Positions 1 to 7,700 of a stretch of DNA of 35,563 nucleotides are shown here, one piece after another. The stretch spans positions 1-35,563 of the forward strand of contig JALHRF010000033.1 of the NCBI GenBank assembly GCA_022841545.1, given 5' to 3'. Made by a program: the position numbers and the translations under genes. Origin of the DNA: Bauldia sp. GTDB lineage: Bacteria; Pseudomonadota; Alphaproteobacteria; Rhizobiales; Kaistiaceae. The notes beneath the pieces are model-generated. The model made no database searches. It was not told the origin of the DNA and saw only the letters and a list, made by a program, of their open reading frames with translations. Each line of letters opens with the position of its first letter. Position 1 is the stretch's first letter.

Positions 1-116
1 CGAAGAAGAAGCTCCATGTCATCCCGCATACGACGCATATGAAGCTCTACTCGGACCAGGCGAAGCTCAAGGATGCGGCCAGCCTGGCGAGGGACTGGTT
101 CGTCGAGACGCTGTAG
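1..116 (+). CDS. C-terminal end of an alpha/beta hydrolase (partial)
   Basis: An open frame enters from the left edge (codons begin at base 3) and ends at a TAG at 114-116. The visible 37 residues include IPHTTHMKLYSD followed by a helix ending RDWFVETL. A His in an H-x-x-H-x-x-L-Y context followed by a short terminal helix is typical of the catalytic-histidine end of dienelactone-hydrolase-like alpha/beta hydrolases. The assignment rests on this short tail only, so substrate and family are unsure. A lactonase role would suit the downstream aldose-dehydrogenase-like gene, but that is inference. Confidence 0.55.
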   Translation, partial: KKKLHVIPHTTHMKLYSDQAKLKDAASLARDWFVETL

Positions 117-197
117 ACAAGTACATGGAATAGAACAGGATTCCGCCCGGGAGGGATCGTCGCTACGAGCGATTTGGGCGGAAGAGGGAGAGACATT

Positions 198-965
198 GTG
201 GGAGCTTTCGACACGTACGCGCTCGACGGCCGGGTAGCGGTCGTCACGGGTGCGGCACGGGGCATCGGCGCCGAGATTTCCCGGCGTTTGCATGACCTTG
301 GCGCGACCGTCGTTCTCGCCGACCGCGCGACGACGGTCGCCGACACCGCGCGACGCCTCTCCGACACACGGACGGATGCACTCGTCGTCGACGTCACCGA
401 CAGCCGGTCTGTCGATGCGGCGGCGACCTCGGTGCTTTCGCGCCACGGGCGGATCGACATCCTCGTCGCCAATGCCGGCATCGCCTTCGAGCGGAAGGCG
501 ATCGAACACACCGACGAAGAGTGGCGGCGCGTGATGGGGGTCAACCTCGACGGGGTGTTCTATTGCATCCGCGCCTTCGCGCGGCCGATGCTCGAATCTC
601 GCTCCGGGACGATCGTCGCGATCTCGTCGATCGCCGGCGTGAAGGCGGTGCGGCCGGAGGTTCACGTCGGCTACGACGTATCGAAAGCGGCCGTTGCGCA
701 CATGTGCCGCGTGCTCGCCGTGGAGTGGGCGAAGCAGGGGGTCCGCATCAACGCGATCGGGCCGGGCTACACCGATACGGAACTGCTCGCCGAGGTCGGC
801 CGCACCAGCCCCGACACGATGGCGCGGTGGCTCGACGATACGCCGACCGGCCGACTGATGCGCCCGGCGGAGATCGCCTCGGCGGTCGCGTTCCTGGCGT
901 CGGACGCCGCAAGCGGTGTGACGGGTCAATTGCTGATGGTGGATGGGGGATATTCGGTCGCCTGA
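198..965 (+). CDS. SDR-family NAD(P)-dependent oxidoreductase
   Basis: A 255-residue classical short-chain dehydrogenase/reductase. The Rossmann motif TGAARGIG is at residues 17-24, NAG at 92-94, catalytic Ser around 143, and Tyr159-x3-Lys163 (YDVSK). The C-terminus GQLLMVDGGYSVA is the usual SDR end. I chose the GTG at 198, which has an AGGGAGA ribosome binding site just upstream; an in-frame TTG at 174 would add eight residues with no better site. It probably oxidises a secondary hydroxyl or reduces a ketone on a polyol or sugar-like substrate in the cytoplasm. It lies 117 bp before a sugar transporter, with a putative LacI operator between them. Its active-site region (VRP..HV.Y.VSKA.VAH) resembles that of the SDR at 28816. 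The exact substrate cannot be read from sequence. Confidence 0.92.
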   Translation: MGAFDTYALDGRVAVVTGAARGIGAEISRRLHDLGATVVLADRATTVADTARRLSDTRTDALVVDVTDSRSVDAAATSVLSRHGRIDILVANAGIAFERKAIEHTDEEWRRVMGVNLDGVFYCIRAFARPMLESRSGTIVAISSIAGVKAVRPEVHVGYDVSKAAVAHMCRVLAVEWAKQGVRINAIGPGYTDTELLAEVGRTSPDTMARWLDDTPTGRLMRPAEIASAVAFLASDAASGVTGQLLMVDGGYSVA

Positions 966-1035
966 GCGGCGATCCCGCCGGGAAGCGCCATGGCTGTCCC
1001 GGCAAACACGAGAAGCGGCAGAACCGCCAAAGACG

Positions 1036-1045
1036 CAATCGATTG
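1036..1045. promoter_or_regulatory. Putative LacI-family operator, site 1
   Basis: CAATCGATTG, a perfect 10-bp palindrome extended here to 12 bp (GCAATCGATTGC), lies 38 bp upstream of the sugar-binding-protein start. The central CG flanked by symmetric arms is typical of LacI-family operators. The same 10-mer recurs only at 7581 and 8750, both in spacers around the lacI-type gene. Confidence 0.65.
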
Positions 1046-1082
1046 CCGATCCGGCAGAACCTGAGGAAGTGGGAGGAAGAGA

Positions 1083-2327
1083 ATGTCCAGGGAAGAAGAT
1101 ATCGTACGCACTGCACTTGCGCTTCAGAACCCGATCTCGCGGCGCGTCTTCATGCAGCTCGCCGGCGCGGCCGGCATTAGCGTCCCGCTGGTCGGCCTGG
1201 GCGGCCAAGCCTTTGCGCAACCCGCCGGCAAGATCGCCGCGAACGTGGCGACGCTCGCCAACGACTACTGGGCGGCCTTCATCAAGGGCTTCCAGGCGAC
1301 GGCCGGGGCACTCAAGATCGAGAGCACTGAACTCTATCACGACAACGACGCCGCGCGGGAGCTGAGCCAAGTGCGCGGACTGCCAACGCAGGGCGTCAAC
1401 ATGCTGATCAACACGGTGGTTGCCGCCGGCGAAGTGCCGATGGTCGCCCGGATCTGCCAGGAAAACAGCGTCCACTACGCCGCGCTCTGGGAAATCCCGG
1501 CGTGGTTCACGCCGCCGGATGTCGGCGACTATTTCGTCTCCTACATGACCGCCAACTCGGTCGAGGCGGGGTACCAGGTCGGCAAGGCGCTGTTCGAGTC
1601 GATCGGCGGCGAAGGCGAAGTGGTCCACATCAAGGGCCTCGCGACGCCGACGGATGACGCCCGGACCGCGGGCATGATGAAGGCGGCCGCCGAGTTCCCC
1701 GGCATCTCCATCGTCGGGGGCCTGCGTGGCGACTGGGTGCGGGAAAAGGCCCGGACAGTCATGCTCAGCATGGTCACCGCCTTCCCCAACATGAAGGGCG
1801 TCTTCGCGCAGAACGACTCGATGGCGCTCGGCGCGCTCAGCGTGCTGACCGAACGCGGCATGACGAGCGTAAAGGTGGCCGGCATCGACGGCCTCTCCGA
1901 GGGTCTCCAGGAAGTGGCGAAGGGCGGCCAGTTCGTCGCCACCAACACCTCGCTGCCGCCCTATCAGGCCGGCTTCGCCGCCGTGCTCCTGTTCGACTCG
2001 CTCAACGGCTGGAAGGCGAGCCTTCCGGAGCGGCTGATGTATACCGGCTCGCTCACGGCGACCGCCGAGACGGCCGCCTCTATCGACCAGAAGATCTACC
2101 AGAGCGCAGAGTTCCCGTTCGACTGGACGAAGATGAGCCGGACCCTCAATCAGGACTCCTGGGACCCCCAGAACAACATCTTCCCGATCGACCCGTTCAC
2201 GCACTGGGGCGAGGCCGAGGGCAAGGACAAGCTCAATGCGGCGTACGCCGCTGCGGACTGGAAGTCACAGTTCGACGCGGTCACCAAGCTCTACGCCGAC
2301 CACTACAAGACCGGCCCGTTCAAGTGA
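1083..2327 (+). CDS. Sugar ABC transporter periplasmic binding protein (CUT2 type)
   Basis: A 414-residue RbsB-like (Peripla_BP_4) solute-binding protein. The N-terminus carries a twin-arginine signal: SRRVFMQ at residues 19-25, a hydrophobic stretch, and a probable cleavage after AFA (about residue 45). Export would therefore be folded, through Tat. The mature part has the two-lobe sugar-binding pattern, with an Asn-Asp-x-Met-Ala-Leu-Gly segment (QNDSMALGAL) and a VAGIDGLSEG segment typical of this fold. Length is somewhat above the usual 320-360, with a longer C-terminal tail. A GGGAGGAAGAGA site precedes the ATG. It is the first gene of a transporter operon, its stop overlaps the ATPase start, and a LacI-type operator lies upstream. 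The ligand is unknown; a sugar, sugar acid or polyol is likely. Confidence 0.92.
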   Translation: MSREEDIVRTALALQNPISRRVFMQLAGAAGISVPLVGLGGQAFAQPAGKIAANVATLANDYWAAFIKGFQATAGALKIESTELYHDNDAARELSQVRGLPTQGVNMLINTVVAAGEVPMVARICQENSVHYAALWEIPAWFTPPDVGDYFVSYMTANSVEAGYQVGKALFESIGGEGEVVHIKGLATPTDDARTAGMMKAAAEFPGISIVGGLRGDWVREKARTVMLSMVTAFPNMKGVFAQNDSMALGALSVLTERGMTSVKVAGIDGLSEGLQEVAKGGQFVATNTSLPPYQAGFAAVLLFDSLNGWKASLPERLMYTGSLTATAETAASIDQKIYQSAEFPFDWTKMSRTLNQDSWDPQNNIFPIDPFTHWGEAEGKDKLNAAYAAADWKSQFDAVTKLYADHYKTGPFK

Positions 2328-3892
2328 CGATTGCGACTGCGGCCGTCCGTCCGGGGTCTCCCGGCGGACGGCCGGAGGCTCCGGCGCTGGAGCTTCGCGA
2401 CATCTCGAAGACGTACCCCGGCACGCGCGCGCTTGCCGGGGTAAGCCTTGTATTGCGCCGGCAGCAAATCCTCGGCCTGGTGGGCGAGAATGGAGCCGGC
2501 AAGTCGACGCTCCTGTCCGTCATCAACGGGACCGTCCGGCCCGATGCCGGCTCGATCGCGATCGGCGGCGTGCCCGTCGGCTTCGGCCATCCGGCCGAGG
2601 CGGCGCGCCACGGCGTCGCGACCGTCTTCCAGGAACAGGGCCTGATCCCCACCATCCCGGTCTACGAGAACATCTTCCTCGGGCGCGAACAGAAGTTCGT
2701 CGTCGCAGGCACGCTCCGGCAGCGCGCGATGATCCGGGAGGCAGGCGAGGTGCTCGCCGAACTCGGCGTCGAGGTCAGCCCGACGGCGCTCACCGGCGAC
2801 CTGCCCTTCGGCCAGCGGCAGATGGTCGAGATCGCGAAGGCCTTCGCCCTCAGCCGCATCTATCCGGTCGAGCCGATCATCCTTCTCGACGAGCCGACCA
2901 GCGCCCTTTCCGACCATGAGACGGCGAAACTGTTCGACGGCATGCGCCGGTGGCGCACGCGCGCCTCCTTCGTTCTCGTATCGCACCGGCTGGCCGACGT
3001 ATTCGCGACCTGCGACGAGGTGGTCGCCCTCAAGGACGGTACGATGGTCGATCAGCGCCCGGTCGGCGACATCAACGAGGAAGGACTGCACGAGCTGATC
3101 GTCGGTCGCCAGCGGAACGCCGAGTATTATCGCGAGGCGACCCAGCGCGACGTCGGGACGAGGGTCGTGCTCAGGGCCGAGAACATCACCAAGCCCGGCC
3201 ACCTCCGCGGCGTTTCGCTCGATCTCCGCGAGGGCGAGATACTCGGCGTTGCCGGCGTGCTCGGCTCGGGCAAGTCGTCGCTCGCCCACATCGTTGCCGG
3301 CGCCGAAGCGCAGTCGGCGGGCGATGTGACGGTGGGCGAAGTACCGCTCCGCCCCGGTTCCCGGCGGGACGCCATCCGCCATGGCATCGGCTTCGTCCCC
3401 GCCGAACGCAGCGTCGCCGGCATCATCGGCACCGACTCGGTCGACTGGAACCTTACCCTTCCCAACCTCCGGCAGATCGCGCTCGGCTTTCTCGGCCTGA
3501 TCTCGCCCGGACGGAGCCGGGCCCTGACCGTCGAGTGGATGCAAAAACTCCGCGTCAAGGCGCCCGGACCCGGCGCTCCGTGCCGCACCCTTTCCGGCGG
3601 CAACCAGCAGAAGGTCGTGTTCGCCAAGTGGCTCGCCCGCGGCGTCCGCATCCTGATCCTCGACGATCCGGGGCGTGGCCTCGACGTTGGCGCGAAGGAG
3701 GACATCTACACGCTGATGCGGGAGATAGCGGCGTCGGGCGGCGCCGTGCTCCTCGTCTCCGACAATCTCCCCGAACTCATCGGCCTCTCCAACCGGATCA
3801 TGGTGCTCCGCGACGGCGCCGTCTCGGCGCTGGTCGAGGCCCCGAAAGATCAGAAGCCGCGCGAGGTCGATGTCGTGGCGGCAATGGTATAG
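2324..3892 (+). CDS. Sugar ABC transporter double ATPase (RbsA-like)
   Basis: A 522-residue ATPase with two nucleotide-binding halves that powers the transporter from the cytoplasmic face. First half: Walker A GENGAGKST (54-62), signature LPFGQRQ (160-166) and Walker B LLDEPTSAL (187-195). Second half: GVLGSGKSS, signature LSGGNQQ (423-429) and Walker B DDPGRGLD (447-454). The second half is unusual in two ways. It keeps a Walker A lysine, often lost in RbsA-type proteins, and has Asp in place of the catalytic Walker B Glu (DDPGRGLD instead of DEPTRGVD). The first signature also has LPFG rather than LSxG. It starts at a GTG overlapping the binding-protein stop by 4 bp, so translation is probably coupled. 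The permease follows after 8 bp. Confidence 0.94.
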   Translation: MTIATAAVRPGSPGGRPEAPALELRDISKTYPGTRALAGVSLVLRRQQILGLVGENGAGKSTLLSVINGTVRPDAGSIAIGGVPVGFGHPAEAARHGVATVFQEQGLIPTIPVYENIFLGREQKFVVAGTLRQRAMIREAGEVLAELGVEVSPTALTGDLPFGQRQMVEIAKAFALSRIYPVEPIILLDEPTSALSDHETAKLFDGMRRWRTRASFVLVSHRLADVFATCDEVVALKDGTMVDQRPVGDINEEGLHELIVGRQRNAEYYREATQRDVGTRVVLRAENITKPGHLRGVSLDLREGEILGVAGVLGSGKSSLAHIVAGAEAQSAGDVTVGEVPLRPGSRRDAIRHGIGFVPAERSVAGIIGTDSVDWNLTLPNLRQIALGFLGLISPGRSRALTVEWMQKLRVKAPGPGAPCRTLSGGNQQKVVFAKWLARGVRILILDDPGRGLDVGAKEDIYTLMREIAASGGAVLLVSDNLPELIGLSNRIMVLRDGAVSALVEAPKDQKPREVDVVAAMV

Positions 3893-3900
3893 GAACGGAA

Positions 3901-4872
3901 ATGACCAAGACCGCCGGCGCTGGCGCCACCCAGGGCAACCTCAACCTTCGCACCATCATCCTGCCGATGGTCGCGATCGTGGTGCTGATCGCCTATTTCT
4001 CCATTGTCAATCCGCTGTTCCTGTCATCAGCCAACGCGCTCAATATCGGCCGGCAGTCGGCGGTGCTTCTCACCGTGGCGCTGGCCGAAACGATGGTGAT
4101 CCTGATCGGCTCGATCGACCTCTCGATCGGCGCGATCGTCACGCTCGCCGGCATCCTTGCGGCGCTGACCGTCGACCAGTTCGGCGTGCTCGGGGCGACC
4201 CTCGTCGGGGTCGGAACCGGCGCCGTGGTCGGCCTGATCAATGGCAGCCTGGTCACCGCGCTCAAGGTGCCGTCCTTCCTGGTCACCCTCGGGATGCTCT
4301 CGGTCCTCTCCGGCGTCGCCAACCAGATCTCGCAGGGCCAGTCGATCCTGTTCGAGAACATGGCGCTCCTCGACATCGTCAACGGCTCGGTGCTGCTCGG
4401 CATTCCCAACGTGATCTGGATCGCGCTGATCGCGACCGCCGTTCTGACGTTCGTATCGTTCCGCACCAAGCTCGGCCGTTATCTGTTTGCGCTCGGCGGA
4501 GGTGAGATCGTCGCCGCCCATGCCGGCGTGCCGGTGACCTTCTACAAGGTTCTCGCCTTCGTCCTTTGTGGCGCCATATGCGGCCTCGCCGGCGTCATGC
4601 TGACCGGCCAGGTCGGGGCCGGCACGCCGACCGCCGGCAGCGGCCTTCTCCTCAACGCCATCGCGGCGGTGGTCATGGGCGGGACGGCGCTTTCCGGGGG
4701 CATTGGCGGCCCGCACCGGACCTTCCTCGGCGTGCTGGTCATCGCCATCCTCACCAACGGAATGGACGTCACCGGCGTCAACAGCTTCACCCAGGACATC
4801 GTCAAGGGCTGCGTCATCATCCTCGCGGTGTCACTCACCATCGACCGGACCAAGTATCCTTTCATCAAGTAG
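3901..4872 (+). CDS. Sugar ABC transporter permease (RbsC-like)
   Basis: A 323-residue integral membrane protein of the BPD_transp_2 family. It has about eight to ten hydrophobic segments, the conserved early motif IGSIDLSIGAI and the late motif MGGTALSGGIGG, both typical of RbsC/XylH-type permeases. The ATG at 3901 follows the ATPase stop by 8 bp with a GGAACGG ribosome binding site. This operon has only one permease gene, so the channel is presumably a homodimer; the other two transporters of the window have two each. It moves the substrate delivered by the upstream binding protein across the inner membrane. Confidence 0.94.
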   Translation: MTKTAGAGATQGNLNLRTIILPMVAIVVLIAYFSIVNPLFLSSANALNIGRQSAVLLTVALAETMVILIGSIDLSIGAIVTLAGILAALTVDQFGVLGATLVGVGTGAVVGLINGSLVTALKVPSFLVTLGMLSVLSGVANQISQGQSILFENMALLDIVNGSVLLGIPNVIWIALIATAVLTFVSFRTKLGRYLFALGGGEIVAAHAGVPVTFYKVLAFVLCGAICGLAGVMLTGQVGAGTPTAGSGLLLNAIAAVVMGGTALSGGIGGPHRTFLGVLVIAILTNGMDVTGVNSFTQDIVKGCVIILAVSLTIDRTKYPFIK

Positions 4873-4886
4873 CGGGAGACGGTTTC

Positions 4887-5909
4887 ATGAAACCGACGGA
4901 CAAGCGCATATTCGGGCGGAGCGGGCTCGAGGTGACGGCGATGGGCTTCGGCACGGCGCCGATCGGCAACCAGTTCCGGGCCGTCGCCGAGGACGACGCC
5001 CGCGAGGTTTTCCGACGTGCGTGGGACGCCGGGCTCCGCTATTTCGACACGGCGCCGATGTACGGCCACGGCCTCGCGGAGCATCGCCTCGGCGAGGCGC
5101 TTCGCGGCCGGCCGCGCGACGAATATGTGCTCTCGACCAAGGTCGGTCGGCTGCTCAAACCGGTGCATGACGGCAACATCACCTCACCGTTCTGGGTGAA
5201 CATGCCGCCCTTCGAGATCGTCCACGACTACAGCTACGACGCGGTGATGCGGTCCTTCGAGGACAGCCTCCAGCGCATGGGGCAATCGCGCTTCGACATC
5301 CTCTTCATCCACGACATCGACGTCTGGACGCACGGGCCCGAGCTTCAGGCGAAGCATTTCCGGACGGCAATGGACAGCGGCTACAAGGCGCTGGAAAAGC
5401 TCCGCTCCGAGAAACTGGTCACCGCGATCGGCGTCGGCTGCAACGAATGGCAGGTCTGCGAGGCGGCGCTGCGGGAACGCGACTTCGACTGCTTCCTCCT
5501 CGCCGGGCGCTATACCCTCCTCGAACAGGATGCCCTCGACACCTTCCTGCCGCTCTGCGAGGAGCGCGGCGTCGCCAACGCGCTCGGCGGTGGCTACAAC
5601 AGCGGTATCCTGGCGCTCGGCGCCGACGCCCCGGGCGCGCACTACAACTACGCACCGGCGCCGGAGGCGATCAAGGAGCGCGTCCGGAAGATCGAGGCGG
5701 TCTGCAAGGAGTACGGCGTGTCGATGAAGGCGGCGGCACTCCAGTTCGTGCTCGCCCACCCGGCGATCCCGACCAACATCCCCGGAACCCGCACACGCGA
5801 GCACCTCGACGAAAACCTGGCGCTGATCGGCAGCCCGATCCCGGTGGAGTTCTGGGCGGGAATGAAGAAGGCCGGCCTGATCCGCGAGAACGCGCCAACG
5901 CCCGGCTGA
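4887..5909 (+). CDS. Aldo/keto reductase, aldose 1-dehydrogenase-like
   Basis: A 340-residue (beta/alpha)8 aldo/keto reductase. The tetrad is visible: Asp54 and Tyr59 in FDTAPMYGHG, Lys85 in LSTKVGR and His142 in ILFIHD. The C-terminal NAD(P) region contains IPGTRTREHLDENL. Overall pattern (FGTAPIGN start, long loop FWVNMPPFEIVHDYSYD) matches the D-threo-aldose 1-dehydrogenase / L-fucose dehydrogenase group, which oxidises free aldoses at C1 to lactones. The substrate here is not proven. It begins 14 bp after the permease stop with a GGGAGA site and probably belongs to the same operon, so it is the likely first enzyme on the imported sugar. Confidence 0.9.
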   Translation: MKPTDKRIFGRSGLEVTAMGFGTAPIGNQFRAVAEDDAREVFRRAWDAGLRYFDTAPMYGHGLAEHRLGEALRGRPRDEYVLSTKVGRLLKPVHDGNITSPFWVNMPPFEIVHDYSYDAVMRSFEDSLQRMGQSRFDILFIHDIDVWTHGPELQAKHFRTAMDSGYKALEKLRSEKLVTAIGVGCNEWQVCEAALRERDFDCFLLAGRYTLLEQDALDTFLPLCEERGVANALGGGYNSGILALGADAPGAHYNYAPAPEAIKERVRKIEAVCKEYGVSMKAAALQFVLAHPAIPTNIPGTRTREHLDENLALIGSPIPVEFWAGMKKAGLIRENAPTPG

Positions 5910-5922
5910 GGGCCAAGGCGAT

Positions 5923-5953
5923 GCGGGCCGGCGACGACGATCGTCCGGCCCGC
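5923..5953. terminator. Bidirectional hairpin between convergent genes
   Basis: Arms GCGGGCCGG (5923-5931) and CCGGCCCGC (5945-5953) pair perfectly over 9 bp around a 13-base loop that contains a further short palindrome. It sits in the 53-bp gap between two convergent genes, as expected for a shared terminator, but has no T-run on either strand. It may act as a transcript end barrier rather than an intrinsic terminator. Confidence 0.5.
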
Positions 5954-5962
5954 GACGAACGC

Positions 5963-6733
5963 TCAGAAGAAGCCGCAGCCGCCGTTGACGTCGAGGGTGG
6001 CGCCGGTGAGGTAGGCGCCGTCGCCCGAGGCGAGGAAGTAGATCGCCGAGGCCATCTCCTTCGGGTCTGCGGCGCGGCCGAGCGGGATCTTCGACCACTC
6101 GATGGCCTTCATCTCCTCCATGGTCATGCCGCGCTTCTCCGCCTCCTCCTCGAGCGCGGCGAAGTGCATGCGCGTGGCGACATTGCCCGGCGCGACGGAG
6201 TTGACCCGGATCGCCGGTGCAAGCTCGGCCGCGGCGGACTGGGTGAGGGAGATCAGCGCCGCCTTCGAGGCGCAATAGGCGCTGAACAGGCCGTGGCCGC
6301 TTCGTCCGTACCAGCTTGTCACGCTGACGATCGAGGCGTCACCCGCCTCGCGGAGCGCCGGGATGAACTGCTTCATCATCAGGACATTGGACCTGAGATT
6401 GATGTTCATCACCCGGTCCCATTCGGCGACGTCGAGCGATTCAATCGGTCCGACCTTCTGGAGCGTCCCGGCGACGAGCCCGAGGAAGCGAAGCGGGCGG
6501 CCGAGGGCGCGCACCCCGGCGTCGACGCCGGCGATGCCCTTCGCGCTGGTGATGTCGGCGACGACGCCGACGATCGACTGGCCGTCTGCGGTAACGAGGC
6601 CGCGCGCGAGCGCGCTCACCCCCTCGTCCATGTCGACCAGGACGAGCGACCAGCCCTCGGCGGCGAAACGCTCGGCGGTGGCCCTGCCGATACCGCCGGC
6701 CGCGCCGGTGATGATCCCGAGACTCCCGTTCAT
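5963..6733 (-). CDS. SDR-family oxidoreductase (GGCGFF-ending type)
   Basis: A 256-residue SDR with TGAAGGIG at residues 9-16, Ser140, Tyr153-x3-Lys157 (YCASK) and an unusual C-terminus LDVNGGCGFF. The usual NAG motif after beta-4 is VAG here (LGLVAGTL, about 85-92), so the Asn normally at this place is missing. The SDR at 32060 is a close paralogue: both share SWYGRSGH, ASKAALISLTQSAAAELA, MKAIEW and KIPLGRAADP, and both lack the Asn. The ATG at 6733 overlaps the stop of the upstream SDR by 4 bp (ATGA), so the two are translationally coupled. It probably acts on the same pathway intermediate series as the aldo/keto reductase it converges with. The specific reaction is unknown. Confidence 0.92.
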   Translation of the reverse strand: MNGSLGIITGAAGGIGRATAERFAAEGWSLVLVDMDEGVSALARGLVTADGQSIVGVVADITSAKGIAGVDAGVRALGRPLRFLGLVAGTLQKVGPIESLDVAEWDRVMNINLRSNVLMMKQFIPALREAGDASIVSVTSWYGRSGHGLFSAYCASKAALISLTQSAAAELAPAIRVNSVAPGNVATRMHFAALEEEAEKRGMTMEEMKAIEWSKIPLGRAADPKEMASAIYFLASGDGAYLTGATLDVNGGCGFF

Positions 6734-7515
6734 TGGAGGATCATGCCTCCGTCGATGATCAGGACCTGGCCGGTCATGTAGTCGGAGGCCGGCGAGGCAA
6801 GAAAGCGGACCGTGCCGACGACGTCGGCCGGAGCGGCCACCCGACCGAGCAGGATCGAACTCGCCAGCGCGTTCATGGCCTCGCCCGGCGCAGCGCTTGC
6901 ACCCATGGCGTAGAGGTCCTTGTCCAACTGCTCCCACAGTGGCGTCGCCACTACCCCCGGACCGAAGGCGTTGACGGTGATCCCCTTGCCCGCAAGCGCC
7001 CGCGCCGCCGCCTGCGTGAGGCTGATGACCGCCGCCTTGCTTGCGGAATAGGGCGCGAAGTCGGGGAAGCCTGTCCGCCCGGCAATCGAGGCCGTATTGA
7101 TGATCTTGCCTTTGGCGCCGGCAGCAATCATCGCTTTTGCGGCCTCCTGGGTGCCGATCAGCACGCCGACCGCATTGACCTCCATGATCTTCCGGAAAAT
7201 CTCCTCGCTTGCCTCGAGGAAGGGTTCGGGCTTGTTGAAGCCGGCGTTGTTGACCATGACCCGAAGACCGCCAAAGCCGCCCGCTGCCTCAACCGCCGCA
7301 CGAACCGAGGCGCGGTCGGTGACGTCGACTTTCATGAACTCGAGTCTTGCCCCGGTCTCACGGGCAAGTTCGCCCGCGACCTGCCTGCCGAGCGATTCGT
7401 TGACGTCCGCGATGATGACCGTGAACCCGTCCTGGGCCAGCCCGCGGGCGATTTCCTTGCCGATGCCGCTGGCGCCGCCGGTAACGATCGCGGCTCCCTT
7501 TTCGCTATCTGCCAT
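6730..7515 (-). CDS. SDR-family oxidoreductase
   Basis: A 261-residue SDR with TGGASGIG at residues 12-19, NNAG at 89-92, Ser143 and Tyr156-x3-Lys160 (YSASK). The C-terminus is DYMTGQVLIIDGGMILQ. The ATG at 7515 is chosen because a near-perfect GGGGAGGA site lies 4 bases upstream; the open frame extends further to 7599 but crosses the divergent promoter region. It is a paralogue of the SDR at 19682 (shared WEQLDKDL, PYSASK/PYCASK and DYMTGQ). Predicted role is NAD-dependent oxidation of a polyol, sugar or hydroxy-acid intermediate. It is transcribed divergently from the LacI-type regulator, with a putative operator 66 bp upstream of its start. Confidence 0.93.
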   Translation of the reverse strand: MADSEKGAAIVTGGASGIGKEIARGLAQDGFTVIIADVNESLGRQVAGELARETGARLEFMKVDVTDRASVRAAVEAAGGFGGLRVMVNNAGFNKPEPFLEASEEIFRKIMEVNAVGVLIGTQEAAKAMIAAGAKGKIINTASIAGRTGFPDFAPYSASKAAVISLTQAAARALAGKGITVNAFGPGVVATPLWEQLDKDLYAMGASAAPGEAMNALASSILLGRVAAPADVVGTVRFLASPASDYMTGQVLIIDGGMILQ

Positions 7516-7580
7516 CAATTCCTCCCCTGTCGATGCGCTTGTTGCATGAGCGCCAATTGAATGCATTGCCGACGCCTCGT

Positions 7581-7590
7581 CAATCGATTG
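7581..7590. promoter_or_regulatory. Putative LacI-family operator, site 2 (divergent)
   Basis: The palindrome CAATCGATTG lies in the 185-bp spacer between the divergent SDR and lacI-type genes, the usual place for an autoregulatory operator. On the minus strand it runs into TTGACG, a -35-like hexamer, so bound repressor could block transcription of the SDR pair. A degenerate copy (GAATGCATTG, 7559-7568) lies nearby. Confidence 0.65.
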
Positions 7591-7700
7591 CACAATCAAA
7601 TCCTTTGCGTGGAGACCGCCCGACGTTATTGGTTGCAGTCTGGATCAAGTCCGGGAAGCCGGGGCTGAAGAGCAGACCGTCACAGGATCGGAGCGACGCG

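Noticed and set aside
127..144. GGAAT-N8-ATTCC dyad upstream of the first SDR as an operator
   Set aside because: Short arms, single occurrence and no matching regulator; chance is likely.
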